From Clavibacter sp. B3I6 (GTDB lineage Bacteria > Actinomycetota > Actinomycetes > Actinomycetales > Microbacteriaceae), in NCBI RefSeq assembly GCF_030816895.1, contig NZ_JAUSYL010000001.1, positions 806,001-870,000 of the forward strand: a stretch of 64,000 nt of DNA, written 5' to 3'. The stretch's first letter is position 1. Each line of letters opens with the position of its first letter. The position numbers and the translations under genes were made by a program. Below, in pieces: positions 17,373 through 26,069 of the stretch. The notes under the pieces are model-generated. The model was not told where the DNA came from and did no database searches. It saw nothing but the letters and a program-made list of their open reading frames with translations.

Positions 17373-17427
17373 GACCCCAGCGTAGGGAACCCGCGGCGCA
17401 TCGGGTTACGTCCCGCGACGGGCCGCG

Positions 17428-17457
17428 TTGACCGCTCGACGACCGGGTTCCTACTGT
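17428..17457 (+). promoter_or_regulatory. metY promoter (-35 TTGACC, -10 TACTGT)
   Basis: TTGACC at 17428-17433 and TACTGT at 17452-17457 are separated by 18 bp, close to the housekeeping consensus and one of the clearest two-box promoters in the window. It predicts a 5' leader of roughly 43 nt with GGGAAGG before the ATG, too short for a known SAM riboswitch. Confidence 0.65.
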
Positions 17458-17506
17458 CGAGGTGCGCCCGCACGGGCGGCACCGACGCACGAGGGAAGGC
17501 ACGACG

Positions 17507-18877
17507 ATGAGCGACCACGACGAGGACCGGGCTGCGGGCTGGCGCTTCGAGACGCAGCAGATCCACGCGGGAGCGGCGCCGGATCCCGTCACGAACGCGC
17601 GCGCCACGCCGATCTACCAGACCACCTCCTACGTCTTCAAGGACTCCGCGCACGCGCAGGACCTGTTCGCGCTGGCCGAGTTCGGCAACATCTACACGCG
17701 GATCCAGAACCCGACGCAGGCCGTCGTCGAGGAGCGGGTGGCGGCGCTCGAGGGCGGGACGGCGGCGCTCCTCGTGGCGTCGGGCCAATCGGCCTCCACG
17801 TTCGCCGTGCTCAACATCGCGCAGGCCGGCGACCACATCGTCTCGAGCTCGTCGATCTACGGCGGCACCTACAACCTCTTCAAGTACACGCTCGCGAAGC
17901 TCGGCATCGAGACGACGTTCGTGGAGGACCAGGACGACCCCGAGGCGTGGGCCCGGGCCGTCCGTCCCAACACCAAGCTCTTCTTCGCGGAGACCATCGG
18001 CAACCCGCGCATCAACATCCTCGACATCCGCGCCGTCGCGGACCGGGCGCACGCGGCGGGCGTCCCGCTCATCGTCGACAACACGATCGCGACGCCGTAC
18101 CTCATCCGCCCCTTCGAGCACGGCGCGGACATCGTGGTGCACTCGGCCACCAAGTTCCTCGGCGGGCACGGCACGGTGATCGGCGGCCTGGTCGTCGACG
18201 GCGGGCGCTTCCCGTGGTCGGAGCACGCCGAGCGCTTCCCGGGCCTCACGACGCCCGACGCGTCCTACCACGGGGTGACCTACACCGAGGCGCTCGGCGA
18301 CGGGATCGCCTACGTCATCAAGGCGCGGGTGCAGCTGCTCCGCGACCTCGGCGCGTCCATCGCCCCGGCGAGCGCGTGGCAGCTCATCCAGGGGATCGAG
18401 ACGCTGAGCCTCCGCATCGAGCGCCACGTGCAGAACGCGCAGGCCGTCGCCGAGTGGCTGGACGCGCACGAGGACATCGCGAACGTCTACTACGCGGGCC
18501 TGCCGACGAGCCCCTGGTACGCGGCCGCGAACCGCTACGCGCCGCGCGGCGTCGGCGCCGTCCTGTCCTTCGAGCTCAAGGGAGGGGTGGATGCCGGGCG
18601 CGCGCTGGTCGACTCGCTGCAGCTCTTCAGCCACCTGGCGAACATCGGCGACGTGCGGAGCCTCGTCATCCACCCGGCGTCGACGACGCACGCGCAGCTG
18701 ACGCCCGAGCAGCAGCTCACGGCGGGCGTCACGCCCGGGCTCGTGCGCCTCTCGGTCGGCCTCGAGAGCGTCGACGACATCATCGAGGACCTCGCGGCCG
18801 GCCTCCGCGCCGCGCGCGCCGTGAAGGACGCGGCCATCGACTCCTCGCTGCAGGGCGCGCTGACCGACGGAGCGTGA
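17507..18877 (+). CDS. metY: O-acetylhomoserine sulfhydrylase (bifunctional O-acetylhomoserine/O-acetylserine type)
   Basis: 456 residues, ATG preceded by GGGAAGG. PLP enzyme of the Cys/Met metabolism family that condenses O-acetylhomoserine with sulfide to homocysteine. Features: FETQQIHAGAAPDPVTNARA N-terminus, YTRIQNPTQAVVEERVAALE, SSSSIYGGTYNLFKYTLAKL, VDNTIATPYLIRPFEHGADI and the PLP-lysine motif HSATKFLGGHG. Full family length. The partner metX, which makes the substrate, follows after 76 nt, so the pair forms the direct-sulfhydrylation route to methionine. Confidence 0.95.
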   Translation: MSDHDEDRAAGWRFETQQIHAGAAPDPVTNARATPIYQTTSYVFKDSAHAQDLFALAEFGNIYTRIQNPTQAVVEERVAALEGGTAALLVASGQSASTFAVLNIAQAGDHIVSSSSIYGGTYNLFKYTLAKLGIETTFVEDQDDPEAWARAVRPNTKLFFAETIGNPRINILDIRAVADRAHAAGVPLIVDNTIATPYLIRPFEHGADIVVHSATKFLGGHGTVIGGLVVDGGRFPWSEHAERFPGLTTPDASYHGVTYTEALGDGIAYVIKARVQLLRDLGASIAPASAWQLIQGIETLSLRIERHVQNAQAVAEWLDAHEDIANVYYAGLPTSPWYAAANRYAPRGVGAVLSFELKGGVDAGRALVDSLQLFSHLANIGDVRSLVIHPASTTHAQLTPEQQLTAGVTPGLVRLSVGLESVDDIIEDLAAGLRAARAVKDAAIDSSLQGALTDGA

Positions 18878-18890
18878 CGGCGCGCGCGTC

Positions 18891-18940
18891 CGCGCCGGCA
18901 CCCGGGACGTAACACTCGGGCGCCGGCGCGTCCCGGGTGC
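18891..18940 (+). promoter_or_regulatory. interleaved inverted repeats between metY and metX
   Basis: Two inverted repeats interlock: 9 bp (18891-18899 with 18922-18930) and 12 bp (18898-18909 with 18929-18940, GCACCCGGGACG / CGTCCCGGGTGC). The order left1-left2-right1-right2 allows either two exclusive hairpins or a pseudoknot-like fold. It ends 13 nt before the metX ATG. May be a metY terminator/attenuator or an RNA switch; only base pairing is observed. Confidence 0.45.
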
Positions 18941-18953
18941 TTCACTGGGCGGG

Positions 18954-20165
18954 ATGGACTGGCAGACACCCGAGGACACCGTCCCGTCGAGCCTCGTGAC
19001 GGACGCGCAGATCCGCTCCCTGATCGGCCGCCCGCCCGCGTCGGGCGCGTGGCGCGAGGGCGACCCCGTCGCCGACCGCCTCTTCGCGTCGGTCGGCGGG
19101 ATCGACCTCGAGGCGGGCGGGCGGATCCCGTCCGTGCGCGTCGCCTACGAGACCTTCGGCGAGCGCGACGCCGACGGGCGGAACGCCGTGCTCGTCCTGC
19201 ACGCCCTCACCGGCGACAGCCACCTCCGCGGGCCGGCCGGCCCCGGGCAGCCCACGGGCGGCTGGTGGTCGGGGATCGTCGGGCCCGGCCTCGCGATCGA
19301 CACCGACCGCTGGTTCGTGGTCGCGCCGAACATGCTGGGCGGCTGCCAGGGCACGACGGGCCCCGCGTCCCTCGCGCCCGACGGCGCGGAGTGGGCGGCG
19401 CGCTTCCCGTACGTCACCATCCGCGACCAGGTCGCCGTGCAGGTCGCCCTCGCGGACGCGCTCGGCATCGAGCGGTGGGCCGCCGTCGTGGGCGGATCCA
19501 TGGGCGGCATGCAGGCGCTCGAGTGGGGCGTGGGCCACCCCGACCGCATGCGGCGGCTCGCGATCCTCGCGGCCCCCGCCATCTCCAGCGCCGACCAGAT
19601 CGCGCTCAACTCCGTGCAGGCCGAGGCGATCCGGATGGACCCGGCGTACCGCGACGGCGGCTACCACGACGCCGCCGACGGGGACGGCCCGCACCGCGGC
19701 CTCGCCCTGGCGCGGCGGATGGCGCTCCTCAACTACCGCAGCCCCGACGAGCTCAACCAGCGCTTCGCCCGCTCGTGGCAGAGCGGCATCAGCCCGATGG
19801 GCGACGAGGGCCGGTACGCCGTGGAGTCGTACCTCGACTTCCACGGCAACAAGTTCACCCGGCGCTTCGACGCGACCAGCTACATCCGGCTCATCGACGC
19901 GATGAGCTCGCACGACGTCGGGCGCGACCGCGGCGGCGTGGAGGCGGCGCTCGGGCGGGTGCGGGCGGCGACGCTCGTGGTGGGCATCGACAGCGACCGC
20001 CTCTTCCCCGTCGCCGACCAGCGCCTCGTCGCCCGGCACGTCCCGGGGTCGATCGACGGCGGCGAGGTCGTCGTCATCTCCTCCGACTACGGCCACGACG
20101 GCTTCCTCATCGAGAGCGAGGCCGTGGGCCGCGAGCTCGCGCGCCTGCTCGCCGTCGACGCCTGA
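18954..20165 (+). CDS. metX: homoserine O-acetyltransferase
   Basis: 403 residues, alpha/beta-hydrolase fold. Nucleophile Ser182 in the elbow GGSMGGMQALEWG, acid in VGIDSDRLFPVADQ and catalytic His in SDYGHDGFLIE. Oxyanion region LVLHALTGDSHL and the MetX block VAPNMLGGCQGTTGP are intact. Transfers acetyl from acetyl-CoA to homoserine, giving the MetY substrate. About 25 residues longer at the N-terminus than many homologues. Confidence 0.95.
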   Translation: MDWQTPEDTVPSSLVTDAQIRSLIGRPPASGAWREGDPVADRLFASVGGIDLEAGGRIPSVRVAYETFGERDADGRNAVLVLHALTGDSHLRGPAGPGQPTGGWWSGIVGPGLAIDTDRWFVVAPNMLGGCQGTTGPASLAPDGAEWAARFPYVTIRDQVAVQVALADALGIERWAAVVGGSMGGMQALEWGVGHPDRMRRLAILAAPAISSADQIALNSVQAEAIRMDPAYRDGGYHDAADGDGPHRGLALARRMALLNYRSPDELNQRFARSWQSGISPMGDEGRYAVESYLDFHGNKFTRRFDATSYIRLIDAMSSHDVGRDRGGVEAALGRVRAATLVVGIDSDRLFPVADQRLVARHVPGSIDGGEVVVISSDYGHDGFLIESEAVGRELARLLAVDA

Positions 20166-20284
20166 CAGCGCCCCAGTCCGGGGGTGAGTTGGGCCCCTGC
20201 CGTCGCCCGGCGGATCATGCGTTCCTATGCTTCCCCTGGGAGCACGCCGACGCCCCCGGGCAGCGGCGTACGAGGGGAGCACCG

Positions 20285-20965
20285 ATGAGCCGACGTCCGC
20301 TGCACGCGACGGGCCAGGGCCCGCGGGTCCGGGTGGCCCTCGTCGACGACCACGTCCTGCTGCTCGACGGGCTGAGCGCGCGCCTGTCCCGCCCGCGGAC
20401 CGGCGTCGAGGTCGTGGCGACCTCCCCCACCTGGAGCGGGCTCGTCCACGACGAGCGCTTCCCCGACGCGTTCGACGTGGTGGTCCTCGACCTGGCGCTC
20501 CGCGACGACGTGCCCGTGGCGCAGAAGATCCGGACGCTCACGGGCGCCGGGCTCACCTCCGTCCTCCTGAGCACGCACGCCGACCCGTCGACCATCCACG
20601 GCGCGATGCGCGCGGGGGCCTCCGCCGTCGTCCCGAAGGCCGAGTCGTCGGAGGAGCTCATCGCGAGCATCCACGCCGCGGCCGACGGCACGCCCCGGCA
20701 GACCGCGCTCGTGCAGCAGGCGATGCAGGACTTCCACGCGGAGGAGGACCCGCGCCTCGGCCAGCAGGAGCAGCGCGCGCTCGTCCTGTACGCGGGGGGA
20801 CGGTCGATCCGCGACGTGGCCGAGGCCATGAGCACCACCGAGGAGACCGTCAAGTCGTACATCAAGCGCGGGCGACGGAAGTACCTGCACGCGGGGACGG
20901 ACCTCGGCACCAAGCTCCTGCTCCGGCGCCACGCCATCCGCCACGGCTGGATCGCCCCGGAGTAG
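20285..20965 (+). CDS. LuxR/NarL-type response regulator (first of the cluster)
   Basis: 226 residues from ATG 20285 with GAGGGGAG upstream. Receiver: acidic pair in VALVDDHVLLLDGL, phospho-acceptor Asp69 in VVVLDLALRDD, Ser in VLLSTHAD and Lys in VVPKAES. Output helix-turn-helix: YAGGRSIRDVAEAMSTTEET then VKSYIKRGRRKY. Both halves resemble the regulator at 23543 and the two are likely paralogues flanking the kinase pair. A TATGCT hexamer at 20226-20231 may be its -10. Targets unknown. Confidence 0.88.
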   Translation: MSRRPLHATGQGPRVRVALVDDHVLLLDGLSARLSRPRTGVEVVATSPTWSGLVHDERFPDAFDVVVLDLALRDDVPVAQKIRTLTGAGLTSVLLSTHADPSTIHGAMRAGASAVVPKAESSEELIASIHAAADGTPRQTALVQQAMQDFHAEEDPRLGQQEQRALVLYAGGRSIRDVAEAMSTTEETVKSYIKRGRRKYLHAGTDLGTKLLLRRHAIRHGWIAPE

Positions 20966-21132
20966 CGGCGCCGCGACCCGGCGCCGGCGCCCGGCCGGCT
21001 GGCCGTCGTAGCACATGTGGATGATCCGAGCGGCGGATCCGCGGACGTGCGTGCTGCTCCGGGCACCCGCCTAGGATCGGAGGCACACCGAGCGCACACC
21101 ACCGGCGTCGGCGCACTCCGAGCGGGGACCCT

Positions 21133-22287
21133 TTGGATCGCATGAAGCGCGAGCGCGAGCGCCTGCTGCAGCGCACGGCCCGGGTCTACGGGCTGAGCTT
21201 CACGGCCGTGGCGGTCGCGTGCATCGTGCTGCCGGGCGAGATCCCGCTCCCCGTCGCCGCCGCCAGCGTCGCGCTGCTGGCCGTGCTCGCCGTCGTCCAG
21301 TGGCGCCTCGGCACCGACCCGCGCCTGCCGTGGATGGTCGTCGCGGTCGCCACCGGGCTCGCCGCCATGGTCGTCGCGCAGCTCGGCGGGCGGAGCGCCT
21401 CCTCGCTCACGGCCCTCACGCACATCTCCGCGGGTGCCGTCGGCTCGCTCGCGCTGCTGGAGTCCATCCGGCCGGGACGCCTCCGGATCGTCGTGGCCGC
21501 CTTCGTGCTCACGAGCGTCGTGGCCGTCGGCGCGTCCTGGGCGACCCCGGCCTTCCCCTACGTCGTCCTGATCCACGTGTTCGGCTGGCTGCTCACCGCG
21601 ATCCTCGGCTACTGGCTGAGCGTGGCCGTGCGCCGCGTCGGGCGCCGCATCACCGACATCGGCCGCGCCCACCGCGCCGAGCGCATGGCGAGCGAGCTCG
21701 AGGCGCAGCGCCGCCAGGGCGCCCGGCTCCTCCACGACACCGTCCTCGCCACGCTCACCCTCCTCGCCCACTCCGGCGTCGGCGTCACCCCGCAGGCCAT
21801 GCGCCAGCAGGCGGCGGACGACGCGCGCCTCCTCCGCCAGCTGCGCCTCGGCGCGAACCCCACCCCGCAGGCGTCCGGCGGCTACACGCTGGAGCCCGTC
21901 GAGCAGTCGGTGCTCGGCAACACGCTGGAGTCGGTCAAGCAGCGCTTCGGCCGCATGGGGCTCGAGGTGAGCTGGCACGGCACCGGGCAGGTGCTCCTGC
22001 CGAGCGACATCCTCGACGCGTTCCTCCTCTCCCTCGCGGAGTGCCTGGAGAACGTCCGGCGGCACGCGGGCGTGACGGAGGCGCACGTGACCATCACCGA
22101 CGACGACACGACCGTGCGGGCGATGGTCACCGACGCCGGCGTCGGCTTCGACCTCGCCCACGTCGACCAGGCGAAGCTCGGGTTCAAGGAGTCGGTCGTG
22201 GCACGGCTGGCCGACGTGGGCGGCAACGCGCGCCTGTTCTCCTCCCCCGGCTCCGGCACCACGGTCGTCCTCGAGGTGCCCAAGTGA
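21133..22287 (+). CDS. membrane sensor histidine kinase
   Basis: 384 residues if the TTG at 21133 is used (GGGGA just upstream); ATG 21142 is nearly as likely. About five hydrophobic segments in residues 20-170 without a large extracytoplasmic loop, then a coiled-coil-like stretch and the NarL-type histidine box RLLHDTVLATLTLLAHS with phospho-acceptor His201. ATPase part: N-box ECLENVRRHA, G1 DAGVGFD, G2 GSGTTV; the usual middle G-box is short. Likely autokinase for one or both neighbouring regulators. TAGGAT at 21072-21077 is a possible -10. Its stop overlaps the next start as GTGA. Confidence 0.88.
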   Translation: MDRMKRERERLLQRTARVYGLSFTAVAVACIVLPGEIPLPVAAASVALLAVLAVVQWRLGTDPRLPWMVVAVATGLAAMVVAQLGGRSASSLTALTHISAGAVGSLALLESIRPGRLRIVVAAFVLTSVVAVGASWATPAFPYVVLIHVFGWLLTAILGYWLSVAVRRVGRRITDIGRAHRAERMASELEAQRRQGARLLHDTVLATLTLLAHSGVGVTPQAMRQQAADDARLLRQLRLGANPTPQASGGYTLEPVEQSVLGNTLESVKQRFGRMGLEVSWHGTGQVLLPSDILDAFLLSLAECLENVRRHAGVTEAHVTITDDDTTVRAMVTDAGVGFDLAHVDQAKLGFKESVVARLADVGGNARLFSSPGSGTTVVLEVPK

Positions 22288-23516
22288 GCCGCCCCGCGGA
22301 GGAGGCGCGCCCGCGGACGAGCCGGCGCATCCGCCTGCCCGCCGGCACTCCCGCGCAGCCCACCTCCATCGGCCTCGGCTACCTCGGCGCGGGATCCGCC
22401 GTCGTCTGCGGCATCGCCATGGTCTACGGCCTCATCCGCTTCGCGGTCGACTACCGGAGCCTGCCCGCGCCCGGGCTGACGACCACGGCGTGGATCCTCC
22501 TCGTCGCCCTCCTCGTCGTCGCGGTGGTCGCGGTGCGCGCCCTCCGCGACCGCATGCCCGGTGCGCTGATGGCGGTGTTCGTGGCGGGCCTCGGCGTCGT
22601 CGTCGCCCTCGACCTCGTCGCCGTGTGGCCCCTCGGCGACGTGATGCAGCACGCGACCGCCGGCGTCGCGGCGGGCGCCGCGCTCCTCACCACCGTCACC
22701 TACCGCCCCGCGCGGGAGGTGCTCGCCGTGGACGCGGCCCTCGGCGTCGTCCTGCTCCTGGTGTTCCTGCTCGGGGACCCCGTGCGGCCCGCCGACCTCG
22801 CGCCCGAGATCTCGGCCATCGCCCGCGCGGTCGTGCCCGCGGCCTTCGGCGTCGCGGTGGTCCGCGGCTTCCGGCGCGTGACGGAGATGGAGCTCGACCG
22901 CGTGCTCGTGCAGAGCACCGTGTCGGCCCCGCGCTACGCCGTCGGCATGCTGGCCTCCGAGGAGCTCGCCCGCCTCGACCTCGCGGCGGAGCAGCTGCTC
23001 GACGACGTCGCCAACGGCCGCGAGCCGCTCCCCCTGTCGCCGCTGGCCGCCTCCCGCGCGGCGTCGCTCGCGACCGAGCTGCGGCTGCACCTCATCGAGG
23101 GCCGGCGCGAGACCTGGCTGCACCACGCCATCACGGAGTCGGAGTTCCTCGGCCCGGACGTGACGCTCAGCGACCCCAGCGCCCTCGCGGGCCTGCTCGA
23201 CCGCCGCCAGCGCGACGGCCTGCTCTCGGCGGTCTGGCTCCTCCTCACGTCGACGGAGCGGCGCAACGGCGTGCCCGGGGTCGCGGTGCAGCTCGCGCTC
23301 GGGCCCCTCCGCGGGCGCCCGCCCGGCGCGCAGCCCGTGCCCCTGCGTCGCGCCGTCGTGCCCATCGCGATCACGACGACGGGCCTGCCGCGGACGCGAC
23401 TGGATCCCTCGACGTGGGATGCTGTCGACAAGGTCGGCACGCACACGGAGAGCACCCGGGGTGCCAGCCTCCTCATCACCATCGACTGCGTCGTGGACAA
23501 CCCCGCCGACCGGTGA
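22284..23516 (+). CDS. multi-pass membrane protein, probable degenerate kinase partner
   Basis: 410 residues from GTG 22284, overlapping the kinase stop. Five to six hydrophobic segments (about residues 30-190) lie in the same place as in the kinase. The cytoplasmic C-terminal half has no His-box, N-box or Gly-rich ATP lid. The stretch RRQRDGLLSAVWLLLTSTER occupies where an N-box helix would be. By position and topology it looks like a kinase homologue that has lost catalysis, perhaps a dimer partner or sensor subunit. No named domain was recognised, so function is inferred from context only. Confidence 0.7.
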   Translation: MSRPAEEARPRTSRRIRLPAGTPAQPTSIGLGYLGAGSAVVCGIAMVYGLIRFAVDYRSLPAPGLTTTAWILLVALLVVAVVAVRALRDRMPGALMAVFVAGLGVVVALDLVAVWPLGDVMQHATAGVAAGAALLTTVTYRPAREVLAVDAALGVVLLLVFLLGDPVRPADLAPEISAIARAVVPAAFGVAVVRGFRRVTEMELDRVLVQSTVSAPRYAVGMLASEELARLDLAAEQLLDDVANGREPLPLSPLAASRAASLATELRLHLIEGRRETWLHHAITESEFLGPDVTLSDPSALAGLLDRRQRDGLLSAVWLLLTSTERRNGVPGVAVQLALGPLRGRPPGAQPVPLRRAVVPIAITTTGLPRTRLDPSTWDAVDKVGTHTESTRGASLLITIDCVVDNPADR

Positions 23517-23542
23517 GGGCCCGCACTAGGACCGGAGAGCAC

Positions 23543-24199
23543 GTGTCAGCTGAAGACCGACCGATCACCCTGGCCATCGTGGACGACCACCGGATGCTGC
23601 TCGGGGCCCTCACCGAGTGGATCCGCAACGCCGCGTCCGACATCGACATGGTCGCCGCCGTGTCCACCTGGCCGGAGCTCCTGACGCACCCGAACTTCCC
23701 GGTCGACGTCGTGCTCCTCGACCTCGACCTCAAGGACAACCTGCCGATCTCCCTCAAGCTCTCGACGCTGAAGACCACGGGCGTCAAGACCGTGCTCATG
23801 AGCACCTACTCCGAGCCGAACGTCGTGCGCGAGGCCCTCGCCTCCGGCGCCCTCGGCTACCTCGTGAAGAGCGAGGACGCCAGCATGATCGTCGACGCCA
23901 TCCGCCTCGCGGCCGACGGCCAGTCGTACATCTCCTCGGAGCTCGACCTCGCGATCAACAGCACGGATGTCGGCGGCGTGCCCAAGCTCAGCGCGCAGGA
24001 GCGCCGGGTCATGGCGCTCTACGGCGGCGGCGAGCCCGTGAAGTCGGTGGCGTACAGCCTCGGCATCTCGGAGGAGACGGCGAAGTCGTACCTCAAGCGG
24101 ATCCGCGAGAAGTACCGCGTCGCGGGCTTCGACGTGGGCACGAAGGTGGCGCTGCGGAAGCGCGCCATCCAGGACGGCATCCTGCTCCAGGGCGAGTAG
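23543..24199 (+). CDS. LuxR/NarL-type response regulator (second of the cluster)
   Basis: 218 residues from GTG 23543, preceded by GGAGAG. Receiver: LAIVDDHRMLLGAL, phospho-acceptor Asp60 in VVLLDLDLKDN, Ser in VLMSTYSE, Lys in YLVKSED. Output domain: LSAQERRVMALYGGGEPVKS, then SLGISEETAKSYLKRIREKY, a standard LuxR helix-turn-helix. Lies 26 nt after the kinase partner, so it is almost certainly cotranscribed with the kinase pair, while the first regulator is separated by 167 nt. Confidence 0.9.
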   Translation: MSAEDRPITLAIVDDHRMLLGALTEWIRNAASDIDMVAAVSTWPELLTHPNFPVDVVLLDLDLKDNLPISLKLSTLKTTGVKTVLMSTYSEPNVVREALASGALGYLVKSEDASMIVDAIRLAADGQSYISSELDLAINSTDVGGVPKLSAQERRVMALYGGGEPVKSVAYSLGISEETAKSYLKRIREKYRVAGFDVGTKVALRKRAIQDGILLQGE

Positions 24200-24214
24200 C
24201 CCGGTCGGCCCGCC

Positions 24215-25495
24215 TCAGCCGCCGATGCCGATGGGCTGCGTGATGGGCCGCGGGCCGTCGACCGGCCGGCGCGCGCCGTGGCGGCGGCGGTCGAGCCCGA
24301 AGCTGGCCAGCGCGATGAGGAGCCCGGCGATGCTGAGCCCCACGCCGACGAGCGCGGGCGACGTGTAGCCGAGTCCCGCCGCCACCGTGACACCGCCGAG
24401 CGCCGCGCCGACGGCGTTCCCGGTGTTCAGCGCGGAGTGGTTGAGCGCGGCCGCGATCGACTGCGAGTCGTGGGCGACGTCCATCAGCCGGATCTGGATC
24501 CCGGGCGACAGCGCCGCCGCCGACCCGCCGATGAGGAACAGGAAGGCGAACAGGCCGACGGGGCTCGACGCCGTGAGGACCAGGCCGACCAGCGACGCGA
24601 TGAGCAGGCCGAAGAGCGACAGCAGGGCGAGCTTCACATCCCGATCCGCCCACCAGCCGCCCGCGAGGTTGCCGACGGTCATGCCGAGGCCCACGACGAC
24701 GAGCGCGAGCGGCACCGACCACTCGGGGAGGCCGGTCACCTCGGTGACCATGGGCGCGACGAACGTGTAGACGGCGAAGAAGCCGCCGAAGCCGATCGCG
24801 CCGATGAGGAGGGCCAGCCAGACCTGGAGCCGGGTGAACGCCCGGAGCTCGCGCCGGAGCGTCGCCTCCGGGTTCCCCGCCTGCGCCGGCACCGCGAGGA
24901 ACACGGCGACGAAGGTGGCCGCGAAGATCGCGGCGACCACGAGGTAGGCGATGCGCCAGCCGGCGTTCTGGCCGATCCACGTGACGATGGGCACGCCGAT
25001 CACGTTGGCGATGGTCAGCCCGGCGAGGACGAACGCGACGCCGCGGGCGCGCTTGCCCTCCCCCATCAGCTGCGCGGCGACGAGCGAGGCGATGCCGAAG
25101 TACGCGCCGTGCGGCAGGCCCGCGACGAAGCGGGCGAGGACGACGAGGCCGAAGCTCGGCAGCACGGCGCTCAGCACGGTGCCGAGCGTGAACGCCAGCA
25201 GCAGCCAGAGGAGGAGCTTCCGGCGCGGCGCCCGGGCGGACGCGGCGGCGATGGTCGGGGCGCCCACCACGACGCCCAGGGCGTACGCGCTGATCAGAGT
25301 GCCCGCCTGCGCGTTCGCGGCCTCCGTCGAGCGCGCGGCCACCTCGGGCAGCAGGTCGGCGGCGAGCTGCGGCAGCAGCCCCATCGCCACGAACTCGGTC
25401 GTGCCGATGGCGAACCCGCCCATCGCGAGGGCGAGCAGGGCGACGCGGACGCGGGCCGGCGACAGGGTCGCCCGCCCGGAGGAGGGGGGATTCAC
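24215..25495 (-). CDS. MFS transporter (AraJ/Cmx-like drug efflux type)
   Basis: 426 residues, twelve hydrophobic segments. The N-terminal block GGFAIGTTEFVAMGLLPQLA is typical of the arabinose-efflux/chloramphenicol-exporter group of DHA1 transporters; the RG-rich loop AASARAPRRKLLLW lies between helices 2 and 3. The start is GTG 25495, 6 nt after TAGGCT, with no Shine-Dalgarno (leaderless type). Substrate unknown; probably proton-driven export of a small hydrophobic compound. Converges with the response regulator with only 15 bp between stops. Confidence 0.88.
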   Translation of the reverse strand: MNPPSSGRATLSPARVRVALLALAMGGFAIGTTEFVAMGLLPQLAADLLPEVAARSTEAANAQAGTLISAYALGVVVGAPTIAAASARAPRRKLLLWLLLAFTLGTVLSAVLPSFGLVVLARFVAGLPHGAYFGIASLVAAQLMGEGKRARGVAFVLAGLTIANVIGVPIVTWIGQNAGWRIAYLVVAAIFAATFVAVFLAVPAQAGNPEATLRRELRAFTRLQVWLALLIGAIGFGGFFAVYTFVAPMVTEVTGLPEWSVPLALVVVGLGMTVGNLAGGWWADRDVKLALLSLFGLLIASLVGLVLTASSPVGLFAFLFLIGGSAAALSPGIQIRLMDVAHDSQSIAAALNHSALNTGNAVGAALGGVTVAAGLGYTSPALVGVGLSIAGLLIALASFGLDRRRHGARRPVDGPRPITQPIGIGG

Positions 25496-25543
25496 CCGAC
25501 GAGCCTACCGGCGGGCCAGGAGCGCCCCGGCGGGCTCCCGGCG

Positions 25544-25861
25544 TCAGGCGTCGGTGCCGCGGGCCTCCAGCGCCTGCTCGAGGCGGTCGAGCTTGCCCGT
25601 CAGCTCGCCCTCGTAGCCCGGGCGGATGTCGGCCTTCAGCACGAGCGACACGCGGGTGCCGAAGGGCGCCACGGCGTCGGTCGCGCGGCGGACGACGTCG
25701 AGGCACTCGTCCCAGGTGCCCTCGATCGTGGTGAACATGGAGTCGGTGCGGTTCGGGAGGCCGGACGCGCGGACCACGGCGACCGCCGCGGCCACGGCGT
25801 CGTGCACGGAGGCGTCGGGCGCGTCGCCCCCGCTGGGGGCGACGGAGAAGGCGACGAGCAT
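25544..25861 (-). CDS. thiamine-binding protein (DUF77/MTH1187 family)
   Basis: 105 residues, ferredoxin-like fold family of about 100 residues. Recognised from MLVAFSVAPSGG, the SGLPNRTDSMFTTIEGTW block and VSLVLKADIRPGYEGELTGK. Family members bind thiamine or related pyrimidines and are small cytosolic proteins. It has no operon partner here. Confidence 0.82.
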   Translation of the reverse strand: MLVAFSVAPSGGDAPDASVHDAVAAAVAVVRASGLPNRTDSMFTTIEGTWDECLDVVRRATDAVAPFGTRVSLVLKADIRPGYEGELTGKLDRLEQALEARGTDA

Positions 25862-26004
25862 GGGGACCCCCGGAGGATCGACGGCGGCGGGGATCTGGGC
25901 GGCGCCCGGCCGCCGGCCGGCTGTGCGACCAGGCTACCGACGGCGGCGCCCCTGTGGACGGTCGCCCGCACGGGCCCGGCATACTCGCCAGACTCCTCGG
26001 GTAC

Positions 26005-26016
26005 TTGAACTTTCAA
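26005..26016. promoter_or_regulatory. TTGAA-CT-TTCAA palindrome upstream of yceI
   Basis: A 5+5 bp inverted repeat inside a 20-bp AT-rich island (TTGAACTTTCAAAATA) in otherwise GC-rich DNA, 54 bp before the YceI start. Looks like a MarR-type operator and could also hold promoter elements. No regulator gene is adjacent. Confidence 0.5.
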
Positions 26017-26069
26017 AATACGGGTCCGCCGCCGCGCGGCGTCCCGCATCGCACTGGAGGAGCACGGCC

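Noticed and set aside
17372..17506. SAM riboswitch upstream of metY
   Set aside because: A good -35/-10 pair leaves only about 43 nt of leader, too short for SAM-I/IV folds, and no conserved core was seen.
17030..18979. A 649-codon minus-strand frame over metY
   Set aside because: Overlaps a full-length metY with motifs; product is charged low-complexity sequence.
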